Of a stretch of DNA of 64,000 nucleotides, positions 22,001-34,000 are shown piece after piece. This DNA is from Liolophura sinensis (taxonomy: Eukaryota > Mollusca > Polyplacophora > Chitonida > Chitonidae). The notes below the pieces were generated by a model. That model did no database searches. It was given only the letters and a program-made list of their open reading frames with translations, and was not told the DNA's origin. The DNA lies in NCBI RefSeq assembly GCF_032854445.1, contig NC_088302.1, forward strand, positions 436,001-500,000, written 5' to 3'. The translations under genes were made by a program, and so were the position numbers. Numbering within the stretch: position 1 is the stretch's first letter; every line of letters starts with the position of its first letter.

Positions 22001-25000
22001 GTCATGTCCTGTGTTCTGTGTGTTAACCAGTTTCTTGTTCTTCTCTTCACCTCAGAGATGTCATGTCCTGTGTTCTGTGTGTTAACCAGTTTCTTGTTCT
22101 TCTCTTCACCTCAGAGATGTCATGTCCTGTGTTCTGTGTGTTAACCAGTTTCTTGTTCTTCTTTTCACCTCAGAGATGTCATGTCCTGTGTTCTGTGTGT
22201 TAACCAGTTTCTTGTTCTTCTCTTCACCTCAGAGATATCATGTCCTGTGTTCTGTGTGTTAACCAGTTTCTGTTCTTCTCTTCATCCCAGACGTGTTGTG
22301 TGTTAACCAGTTCCTTGTTCTTCTCTTCACCCCAGACGTGTCATGTCCTGTGTTCTGTGTGTTAACCAGTTTCTGTTCTTCTCTTCACCTCAGAGATGTC
22401 ATGTCCTGCGTTCAGTGTGTTAACCAGTTCCTTGTTCTTCTCTTCATCCCAGATGTGTTATGTGTTAACCAGTTCCTTGTTCCTCTCTTCACCTCGACAT
22501 GTCATGTCCTGTGTTCAGTGTGTTAACCAGTTTCTTGTTCTTCTCTTCACCTCAGAGATGTCCTGTGTTCTGTGTGTTAACCAGTTCCTTGTTCTTCTCT
22601 TCATCCCAGATGTGTTGTTCCTTGTGCTTCTCTTCACCTCAGAGATGTCATGTCCTGTGTTCAGTGTGTTAACCAGTTCCTTGTTTTTCTCTTCACCCCA
22701 GACGTGTCATGTCCTGTGTTCTGTGTGTTAACCAGTTTCTGTTCTTCTCTTCACCTCAGAGATATCATGGCCTGTGTTCAGTGTGTTAACCAGTTCCTTG
22801 TTCTTCTCTTCATCCCAGACGTGTTGTGTGTTAACCAGTTCCTTGTTCTTCTCTTCATCCCAGATGTGTTGTGTGTTAACCAGTCCCATGTTCTTCTCTT
22901 CAATCCCAGACGTGTTGTGTGTTAACCAGTTTCTTTTTCCTCTCTTCACCTCGACATGTCATGTCCTGTGTTCTGTGTGTTAACCATCTTCTTGTTCTTC
23001 TCTTCATCCCAGATGTGTTGTGTGTTAACCAGTTTCTTGTTGTTCTCTTCACCTCAGAGATGTCATGCCCTGTGTTCTGTGTGTTAACCAGTTTCTTGTT
23101 CTTCTCTTCACCTCAGAGATGTCATGTCCTGTGTTCTGTGTGTTAACCAGTTTTTTGTTCTTCTCTTCACCTCAGAGATGTCATGTCCTGTGTTCTGTGT
23201 GTTAACCAGTTCCTTGTTCTTCTCTTCACCTCAGAGATGTCATGTCCTGTGTTCTGTGTGTTAACCAGTTTCTTGTTCTTCTCTTCACCTCAGAGATATC
23301 ATGTCCTGTGTTCTGTGTGTTAACCAGTTTCTGTTCTTCTCTTCATCCCAGACGTGTTGTGTGTTAACCAGTTCCTTGTTCTTCTCTTCACCCAGATGTG
23401 TTGTGTGTTAACCAGTTCAATGTTCTTCTCTTCGCCCCAATCGTGTCATGTTCTGTGTTCAGTGTTTTAACCAGTTCCTTGTTCTTCTCTTCACCCAAAT
23501 GTGTTGTTTGTTAACCAGTTCCTTGTTCTTCTCTTCACCCCAGATGTTTTGTGTGTTAACCAGTTTCTTGTTCTTCTCTTCATCCCAGATGTGTTGTGTT
23601 CTGTTTTCAGTGAGTTAAGTCACCCGGCCGAGCAGCCAGAAAGTGGTTGAAAAAACTTCTGATGGCATTTTTTGTTAGAAACAGGTATCCATGCTGGATG
23701 AGGGTGTTAGACTGTGCTCTACACGATAGGGCCGAATGCCAAGCTCAAATTTGCTGATTTTCGGCCACAGAGGTCAGTTTTGACCACTAATGGTCAAACT
23801 TAGCTATTTTACAACAATGCTCTAATTGAATCTACAAAACTTGTTTTTTCCAAAAATATACGTGTTTTTAATGAGTTACGAGCCTATTATAAGTTGTAAA
23901 TGACATTGATATGTGTACTTGTTTGTGGCCCAAAAATGCCTATTTCTCTGAATAACTGTGAACGGCTGATCCAGATAGAGAATTGTATTTTATATAACTA
24001 TATGTGTAAACATGCTGGCACAACCAGCTACTCTACTAATCCATGTTAGATATGTATCCCAAAACGTATTCCAGAACAACGGAACCCAAGTCAAGCGTAT
24101 ATCTGCAGTGTTTTGGACATAGCCGTCAGCTGACAGCAAATGACAAATATAGAAGTTTTAGAGAAATGTATTACAATATTTATCGCAATTTAAAACTGGT
24201 ACATTTGTAAGTATTTGGCAGTTTTTATTAGTTATGAGCTTCATATAAGTGGAGAATTATATTGACATACATGGAGATTCGCAACATTTAAATGCCATAT
24301 CTTCCAAATTACAGGGGGCCTCCGTGGCTCAGTCGGTTAGCACGCTAGCGCAGCGTAATGACCCAGGAGCCTCTCACCAATGCGGTCCCTGTGAGTTCAA
24401 GTCCAGCTCATGCTGGCTTTCTCTCCGGCCGTAAGTGGGAAGGTCTGCCAGCAACCTGCGGATGGTCGTGGGTTTCCACCGGGCTGTGCCCGGTTTCCAC
24501 CCACCGTAATGCTGTCCGCCGTTGTATAAGTGAAATATTCTTGAGTGCGGCGTAAAACACCAATCAAAAAAAAAAAAAAAAAAAAAAAATCCAAATTACA
24601 GTTACGGATATATAGGCTACATGCAAAGTATTAAACCTTGCTGCATTCGGCAATATCACGCCAGTTTCTTAATTTATTATTTGTCATCTACATTACCACA
24701 TAATTCAGTGCTGAAAGAAAATAAAATGTTAAAGTGTTCACTGTTGCAGTTCAAGACAGATTTTTACATTTCATACTGCTTCTTAATTGTCATAGTTGAG
24801 TCACTATTCCAGAAATTGTGATGCAGTTTTCTGCATTACATCCACACGCAGGAGTGCACACCAGTCTCGATATATAACACTTGCAGTTTGCCCGGCGACA
24901 TTTTGTCTGACAGCCACAGGAGATTAACTCAATTCAAACTTGTGGGATTGATGGAATCAGCGTCCACACTGTCGCCAAGGCAGCTTTGTCCGTTGACCAT

Positions 25001-28000
25001 CCACTAAGATGGGTCTTCGGCAACTAAATCTGGTATATCCGATTGAAGCCAAATGTTCGCTTGATAATCAGCCTCCTTCCAGTGTAGTTCAAGGGCGTCT
25101 TCTGTTGGTGGGAACATTTCCAGAGATTTCTTCCCCTTGACAAACACGTCATGTCTTCCTTTGTTTATGCCTCCATGTGGATCTGGTACATTATACAAAC
25201 GACAGACAAATTCCTGTGCCTGTTCAAAGCCTGTATGTCGACCAACTCCTAGGAACAGGTTTGGGTTATTGACATTAACCTTCCAAAGCCGGTGAATGAT
25301 GAACAGGTATCACATCCTGTGATCACATGAAAACCCAGCAGGTTTTCAATGACTAGTTTAGTTGACTTCATGACTATTTGGTGGACACGATAACATTTCT
25401 GTTGCTTGATTGAGCCAACGATCATCCAAACTTCAATATCATTGGAGGTAAAGCAGTGGATCAACATCAAGAACACGTCAGTATCTGTACACAACACCTG
25501 GATTCTTTGATCGCCAGTTTTTTGCTGAATTTAGGCTGTGTAACATCGGACATCAGCTTCTCCGTGGTTAGTGGAGAGTTCCGGTATAGTTCCATGCAGG
25601 CTTGACTGTGTCTGGTGTTCATCAGTAAAGCCACCGGTGATGATGAGTTCCTGGTTTCCATGAAGATTTTTATCTCTCATCATAATATGTTCACTAAGGA
25701 ATCTTGCCAGATCAGCCTTGTTTTCATCAAGACTGATGAACTGCTCCCATACTTGGGGTAGAGGTACATTGCTGCACTCAGTAATTCTCCTTATCGGCTT
25801 CTTTTTGCCTCTTTCGCCCTTTTGTTGCACGTTGGTCGATTGATGGACGAAATCAATCAAATACAACGTCGACCCTTTGCCTCGAGGAACTGAAATGTCT
25901 TACATCTGTCTTGCTTCATCACTCCGCTGTTGAGAAGGAAGAGCGTCTTTACATCGAGTAGAGATCACCTGGTCATCGTCTTGTAAACCCACAAGATGCT
26001 TTGTTTCATGTGTGATATGCAACGGCTCTGCCCAGGTTGTACGAAAACGATCATTGCGGGTTATACCTACATGTAGGATGCCGTTGGAAAGTTTGCAGAT
26101 GCAATTCATCCATTCCGTTGCATGATCTACAGGCACCTGGTTGAAGCGTCGGTTTGTGCGTTTCACAACAATGTCGCCCATGAGGAACTCTGCATGTACT
26201 TCTGGTGATGTGATTGGTAGGCCTTTCATGTCTGCCAAATACACTGGTCCCCACCTTGCGTAGTTGTGATCGTACACCGTCATCCATGGAAGCACTGCAG
26301 AGAACGCATCCAGCTGAAGCTTCCAGTTTCCTTCACAGTCTTCTCGAATCAAGTCAAGCAGGATGTCCACCATATCCATACATGATGACCAAGTCCAGCA
26401 GGATTTCCACCATATCCATACATAATGATCAAGTCCAGCAGGATTTCCACCATATCCATACATGATGACCAAGTCGAGCAGGATGTCCACCATATCCATA
26501 CATGATGACCAAGTCGAGCAGGATGTCCACCATATCCATACATGACGACCAAGTTGAGCAGGATTTCCACCATATCCATACATGATGATCAAGTCGAGCA
26601 GGATGTCCACCATATCCATACATGATGATCAAGTCCAGCAGGATGTCCACCATCCATACATGATGATCAAGTCGAGCAGGATGTCCACCATATCCATACA
26701 TGCAGGATTTCCACCATATCCATACATGATGACCAAGTCGAGCAGGATGTCCACCATATCCATACATGATGATCAAGTCGAGCAGGATGTCCACCATATC
26801 CATACATGATGATCAAGTCCAGCAGGATGTCCACCATCCATACATGATGATCAAGTCGAGCAGGATGTCCACCATATCCATACATTATGACCAAGTTGAG
26901 CAGGATTTCCACCATATCCATACATGCAGGATATCCACCATATCCATACATGGTGACCAAGTCCAGCAGGATGTCCATCATATCCATACATGATGACCAA
27001 GTCCAGCAGGATGTCCACCATATCCATACATGATGATCAAGTCGAGCAGGATTTCCACCATATCCATACATGATGACCAAGTCCAGCAGGATATCCACCA
27101 TATCCATACATGATGATCAAGTCGAGCAGGATGTCCACCATACCCATACATGATGACCAAGTCAAGCAGGATGTCCACCATATCCATACATGATGATCAA
27201 GTCCAGCAGGATTTCCACCATATCCATACATGATGACCAAGGCGAGCAGGATGTCCACCATATCCATACATGATGACCAAGTCAAGCAGGATGTCCACCA
27301 TACCCATACATGATGACCAAGTCCAGCAGGATGTCCACCATATCCATACATGATGACCAAGTCAAGCAGGATGTCCACCATATCCATACATGATGACCAA
27401 GTCCAGCAGGATTTCCACCATATCCATACATGATGATCAAGTGGAGGAGGATTTCCACCATATCCATACATGATGACCAAGTCAAGCAGGATGTCCACCA
27501 TATCCATACATGATGACCAAGTCCAGCAGGATGTCCACCATATCCATACATGATGACCAAGTCAAGCAGGATGTCCACCATATCCATACATGATGACCAA
27601 GTCAAGCAGGATGCCCACCATATCCATACATGATGATCAAGTCCAGCAGGATATCCACCATATCCATACGTCATGATCAAGTCGAGCAGGATTTCCACCA
27701 TATCCATACATGATGATCAAGTCCAGCAGGATGTCCACCATATCCATACATAATGATCAAGTCCAGCAGGATTTCCACCATATCCATACATCATGATCAA
27801 GTCCAGCAGGATTTCCACCATATCCATACATGATGATCAAGTCCAGCAGGATGTCCACCATATCCATACATGATGACCAAGTCGAGCAGGATGTCCACCA
27901 TACCCATACATGATGATCAAGTGGAGCAGGATTTCCACCATATCCATACATGATGACCAAGTCGAGCAGGATTTCCACCATATCCATACATGATGACCAA

Positions 28001-31000
28001 GTCCAGCAGGATTTCCACCATATCCATACATGATGATCAAGTCCAGCAGGATGTCCACCATACCCATACATGATGATCAAGTCCAGCAGGATTTCCACCA
28101 TATCCATACATGACGACCAAGTCCAGCAGGATTTCCACCATATCCATACATGATGACCAAGTCGAGCAGGATGTCCACCATATCCATACATGATGATCAA
28201 GTCCAGCAGGATTTCCACCATATCCATACATGATGATCAAGTCGAGCAGGATGTCCACCATATCCATACATGATGATCAAGTCCAGCAGGATATCCACCA
28301 TATCCATACATGATGACCAAGTCAAGCAGGATGTCCACCATATCCATACATGATGATCAAGTCCAGCAGGATGTCCACCATATCCATACATGATGATCAA
28401 GTCCAGCAGGATTTCCACCATATCCATACATGATGACCAAGTCCAACAGGATTTCCACCATATCCATACATGATGATCAAGTCCAGCAGGATTTCCACCA
28501 TATCCATACATGATGACCAAGTCCAGCAGGATTTCCACCATATCCATCCATGATGACCAAGTCCAGCAGGATTTCCATCATATCCCTCCATGATGACCAA
28601 GTCGAGCAGGATTTCCATCATATCCATACATGATGACCAAAACTGGAAATTAGGATGAACTCCAAATTCAGATTTGAACAAACAGTTCTTGTACCTTCTT
28701 CCGTTTCAGAGAATCGATCAGTTGTGTCATGTGCTCAGATAGATGAAATTCGTTGAAACTCCCTTGTTCACTGAAGGCTTTTACCAGTCTCTCAACAGCT
28801 GCATCGGCATCAATTTGTCAGTTGGTAGATTGTGTTCTCCAATGGCCCTAAGGAAGGTGAACATGATATGCAGATTGTCTAGCAGAACCGTTACATTATT
28901 GAATTTTTCTGGACATACCCAAATGAGTTCTTTGAGCCTACTGTAAAGGGGCTGGTCTGCAGTGACGACAGTGTTTGTCTGGCCAAGATGTCTACAAATA
29001 GCCATGAATCTGTTCAAGACTGTTGTCATTGTGTCATTTTCATCAGCTGGAGCCTGTAGATGGGCATCATGCTGGCTATAGTAATTGGTGCATCATCTGT
29101 ACTGGCTGCCTCGTTAAAAGCTCGCCACGAAGGTACTGCCCCATCTGAATTCAACCGAGCCAGAAGCTAGACTTGTTTCTTCAAACTAGCATTGTGTCTC
29201 TCTGTTGTCATCAGACCATTTATCCACGTTAATATTCAGGTTCCCTTCAAAGTGTGGACTGGCCCTAGTGCCGGGCAAAGTTCTGGCTGAGTCAAGCTCG
29301 TGCAGTCTGACAACCACTTGCTTTAGCGCTTTTTCTCTGCCAGTCTCAATTTGGGCATCATCAATATCTTTCAGAGAAGGACCTCGCTGCCATAACATCA
29401 TCTGGGTGCAGTGGAAAGTGTTTTTCCCATCTAGCGTGTCTTCTAGTACATCGATGTTGACGCAGGAGGTGATAACCAGCTTCCCAGGCTGGTAAGGTGT
29501 TATACCAGTTGGAATATAGACGCATCCATTCTCATCAAATGGTTTAAGAATATTGGTCGCAGTTGATGTGTTGATGCATCTGATTGTGTCCATGCCTATG
29601 GTGTGACCTGCAGAATGGAATAGATCAACCAGTGTCTCAGATCGAGTGGCCTGATGTAAAAACAGTCCCAAGCCCACGTTTTGGTGTAAGCTTTCGGTTT
29701 TTGGGCATACACGATGTCCTGGGCCAAGTTTCATATAGCACCTTTTCGTGATTGATCCTAACTGATTTCATCTCCATCTTGTTCAGCTACTGGCGTTCCC
29801 CCTGACAACATTCCCCCCAACAACATTCCCCCCCAACAACATTCCCCCCAATAACATTCCCCCCCAACAACACACCAAGGAGCACATACAGACTTTCCAG
29901 AATTATCATCTCAATGTGTTCCTGGTCAGTTCCTGTCCAGACAGATGGGTGACCGACGGTGTTGTCTGAATCCATTCTTATGTTCAGGACACTGTGGATT
30001 AGCTCCTGTATGTTGTTCTGTCCCATGGATACATTTGGGAATGACATCACCTTCTGACTCCGATGACATGCTCGATGTTGCAAGGTTTCTCCCTATTACA
30101 AACTCGGATAGGTCACTGGGATACATCAGAAGACATGATTGCAGGATGCACAAAACTGGCTTTCGATCTGATACATTGGCTGACGTCATCGTAGAAAGAC
30201 TACCGTCTTGAAAGATACCAAGATGGTGGGGTGTTTGGTTGTGCTTCACAAACCGTCTGGTACGTCTTCCAAACTTATCCCATGTCGTAGACATGGCCCA
30301 AGGATAACCCAGCCCGAATCTCCAAATAGAGTTTGTTCAATAAAGTGTCAATCACTCTCTCTGAGGACTCCTTTTGTTGGGCTTTCAGGATACTCAGTTC
30401 AAAAGCAACCCAACACTTCAAATGATATTTTCCTTCAGCTGCCACTAGATCAACGTCATTAGCTAGCCTGACTCATATTGTCAGATCATGTGTAGCCAAC
30501 AACAAAATGTTGTGGGACAGTGACTATGTCAAAATGTTGACAAAACATACATTTTCCATCTGAAGAGATCTGCAACATGATGTGCGTGATGACGTCTCAC
30601 CAGATGATTCACCACCGCCACCTGATGTTGCTTGAAAGCTCGGTTTTTGTCTCCGATGATTCAGTCGATTTTTAGACGTAAAATTACAATAACAAGATTT
30701 GTGCCAATGCATCTCGCTTAAATCATTGAGCCTCTGAAATTTTGCTGATGTTATCCAGAAGGATTACAGAGTCTGTGTCCTGTAATTTTCGTCTTATGGC
30801 AGCCACTTCGGAAATCCTCGCTTTTTCTCCGGATGAACTGTTCTTTAAAGGGTCAGCCTTTTTCTTCTGGCAAAACTGGTACACTGTCAGGCCTAACCCT
30901 TTGACGGTCTTCCTCTTCAAGACCTTCACAGGTTTAACTCCGGGGCTTGCCAGTGTCTCTGTTCCTGCTCTCTAATCCATGTGAATCTATCAAAATAAAC

Positions 31001-34000
31001 AAGCTCAGCAGTTATGATATTTGAAAGACGCCAATGAATTTTATTTGTATTCCGATTATTATCTGTAATTTGCAAACAAGGTGGGTAAGAATCACAAAAA
31101 CATTGAACATGAAACTGTTTCGAGTACAATATCCTCTCACTCATAATGCATCACTACATACCTAGTGTTTAATTAACTTAATTGAAACCTATAGCCATAA
31201 TTACCATGAACAATATCGTATAAAGTACACATAATTCTCTCTTAGGTTTACTATCGATCAGTATGGCAAAACAAAAATGATACCGAGCCCTGATGCATGT
31301 ATTTGTTAAATTTAACAATCTTATAACAGTCTTTAATTTTGTAATGAGAATAATTAAATTGAATTGCACAATGGAGAATTACTGAAAATTAAAATAAAGG
31401 ATAATTTCCACCTCTCTGAAACGCGTATTAGTGCTGATATTTGAAAAATGAAGCGAAATCGATAAAACTTAAGGTTTAACACTGAAATGTCTATGTTATA
31501 TCATGTAAATGTGCATGTTGCACAATGCATTGTATCCGGAGTATTGCGAGTAGACCATCGAGCCTTATATTTTCTGAAAGCCTGTGTTCTGAAGATAGAT
31601 TTGATATCAATTGTGAAAAATATATGTTGTGACAATGTCATATATGGTCAAAACTGACCATATGTCCGAAAAAATGGAAATTTGAAATTGGCATGCAGCC
31701 CTACGTTGTTCAATAATGTTTTCTGCAGACATTCAGCGTGGATGCCAGCTTCTAACAAAATATGCCATTGAAATTGCTCTTTCGTCTAAATGGCCAGCCA
31801 ACTATAACCAGTTCATTGTTCTCCTCCCCACCCCAGACGTGTTGTGTGTTAACTAGTTCCTTGTCCTTCTCTTCACCCCAGATGTGTTGTGTCCTGTGTT
31901 CAGTGTGTTAACCAATTCCTTCTTCTCTTCACGCCAGACGTGTCATGTTCTGTGTTCAGTGTGTCAATCAGTTCCTTGTTCTTCTCTTCACCCCAGACGT
32001 GTTGTGTCCTGTGGTCAGTGTGTTAACCAGTTCTTTGTTCTCCTCCTCACCCTAGACATGTTGTGTGTTAACCAGTTCCTTGCTTTTTTTTGTTCACCCA
32101 GATGTGTTGTGTTCTGTACTCAGTGTGTTAACCAGTTCTTTGTTCTTCTCTCCACCCAGATGTGTGATGTTCTGTGTTCAGTATGTTAACCAGTTTCTTG
32201 TTCTTCTCTTCACCCAGATGTGTGATGTTCTGTGTTCAGTATGTTAACCAGTTTCTTGTTCTTCTCTTCACCCAGATGTGTGATGTTCTGTGTTCAGTAT
32301 GTTAACCAGTTTCTTGTTCTTCTCTTCACCCAGATGTGTGATGTTCTGTGTTCAGTGTGTTAACCAGTTTCTTGTTCTTCTCTTCACCCAGATGTGTGAT
32401 GTTCTGTGTTCAGTATGTTAACCATTTCCTTGTTCTTCTCTTCACCCAGATGTGTGATGTTCTGTGTTCAGTGTGTTAACCATTTCCTTGTTCTTCTCTT
32501 CACCCAGATGTGTGATGTTCTGTGTTCAGTATGTTAACCAGTTTCTTGTTCTTCTCTTCACCCAGATGTGTGATGTTCGGTGTTCAGTATGTTAACCAGT
32601 TTCTTGTTCTTCTCTTCACCCAGATGTGTGATGTTCTGTGTTCAGTGTGTTAACCAGTTTCTTGTTCTTCTCTTCACCCAGATGTGTGATGTTCTGTGTT
32701 CAGTGTGTTAACCAGTTTCTTGTTCTTCTCTTCACCCAGATGTGTGATGTTCTGTGTTCAGTATGTTAACCAGTTTCTTGTTCTTCTCTTCACCCAGATG
32801 TGTGATGTTCTGTGTTCTGTATGTTAACCATTTCCTTGTTCTTCTCTTCACCCAGATGTGTGATGTTCTGTGTTCAGTATGTTAACCATTTCCTTGTTCT
32901 TCTCTTCACCCAGATGTGTGATGTTCTGTGTTCAGTATGTTAACCATTTCCTTGTTCTTCTCTTCACCCAGATGTGTGATGTTCTGTGTTCAGTGTGTTA
33001 ACCATTTCCTTGTTCTTCTCTTCACCCAGATGTGTGATGTTCTGTGTTTAGTATGTTAACCAGTTTCTTGTTCTTCTCTTCACCTCGACAAGTCATGTCC
33101 TGTGTTCAGTATGTTAACCATTTCCTTGTTCTTCTCTTCACCCAGATGTGTGATGTTCTGTGTTCAGTATGTTAACCAGTTTCTTGTTCTTCTCTTCACC
33201 CAGATGTGTGATGTTCTGTGTTCAGTGTGTTAACCAGTTTCTTGTTCTTCTCTTCACCCAGATGTGTGATGTTCTGTGTTCAGTATGTTAACCATTTCCT
33301 TGTTCTTCTCTTCACCCAGATGTGTGATGTTCTGTGTTCAGTATGTTAACCAGTTTCTTGTTCTTCTCTTCACCTCGACAAGTCATGTCCTGTGTTCAGT
33401 ATGTTAACCATTTCCTTGTTCTTCTCTTCACCCAGATGTGTGATGTTCTGTGTTCAGTGTGTTAACCAGATCCTTGTTCTTCTCTTCACCCAGATGTGTG
33501 ATGTTCTGTGTTCAGTATGTTAACCATTTCCTTGTTCTTCCCTTCACCCAGATGTGTGATGTTCTGTGTTCAGTATGTTAACCATTTTCTTGTTCTTCTC
33601 TTCACCCAGATGTGTGATGTTCTGTGTTCAGTGTGTTAACCAGTTTCTTGTTCTTCTCTTCACCCAGATGTGTGATGTTCTGTGTTCAGTATGTTAACCA
33701 GTTTCTTGTTCTTCTCTTCACCTCGACAAGTCATGTCCTGTGTTCAGTATGTTAACCATTTCCTTGTTCTTCTCTTCACCCAGATGTGTGATGTTCTGTG
33801 TTCAGTGTGTTAACCAGATCCTTGTTCTTCTCTTCACCCAGATGTGTGATGTTCTGTGTTCTGTATGTTAACCATTTCCTTGTTCTTCTCTTCACCCAGA
33901 TGTGTGATGTTCTGTGTTTAGTATGTTAACCAGTTTCTTGTTCTTCTCTTCACCCAGATGTGTGATGTTCTGTGTTCAGTATGTTAACCATTTCCTTGTT

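Larger units (their letters stand above)
24790..30972 (-). pseudogene. transposon ORF: multi-copy invertebrate family, FEN/XPG-like nuclease C-terminus
   Basis: Conserved blocks in order on the minus strand: 30972-30524 N-terminus, with a frame change near 30730 before [16 protein letters not shown]; 30446-30398 [10 protein letters not shown]; 30294-29787 linker; 29734-29186 with [10 protein letters not shown]; 29029-28690 with [17 protein letters not shown]; 28680-28620 and 26349-25900, split by a 40-bp minisatellite; 25866-25004 nuclease-like; 24933-24790 Cys-rich. At least two in-frame stops (25900-25902, 25531-25533) and several frame changes make it non-functional. I recognise the family as long uncharacterised proteins present in many copies in mollusc and cnidarian genomes. 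The middle part may be an RNase H-like transposase core (D, D, E-type residues), but this is only an inference. Confidence 0.8.
23619..31803 (-). mobile_element. 8.2-kb TTAA-inserted DNA transposon with ~150-bp TIRs, decayed
   Basis: The left end (from GTCACCCGGCCGAGCAGCC) and the right end (reverse from AGTTGGCTGGCCATTTAGAC) align over about 150 bases. Shared words include GATGGCATTTTTTGTTAGAA / AATGGCATATTTTGTTAGAA, TATCCATGCTGGATG / CATCCACGCTGAATG, GAATGCCAAGCTCAAATTTG / GCATGCCAATTTCAAATTTC and GGTCAGTTTTGACCA in both. It interrupts a satellite monomer at TTAA: TTAA at 23615-23618 on the left, ATAA at 31804-31807 on the right before CCAGTTC. TTAA targets are known for piggyBac and Kolobok elements. 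It carries one minus-strand pseudogene and a nested SINE. The superfamily is not settled from sequence alone. Confidence 0.82.

Noticed and set aside
25900-28681. Multiple 76-239-codon minus ORFs with [10 protein letters not shown] repeats as leucine-rich repeat proteins
   Set aside because: The unit is 40 bp, so the frame rotates at each copy. It is an amplified fragment of the transposon ORF, not a repeat domain.
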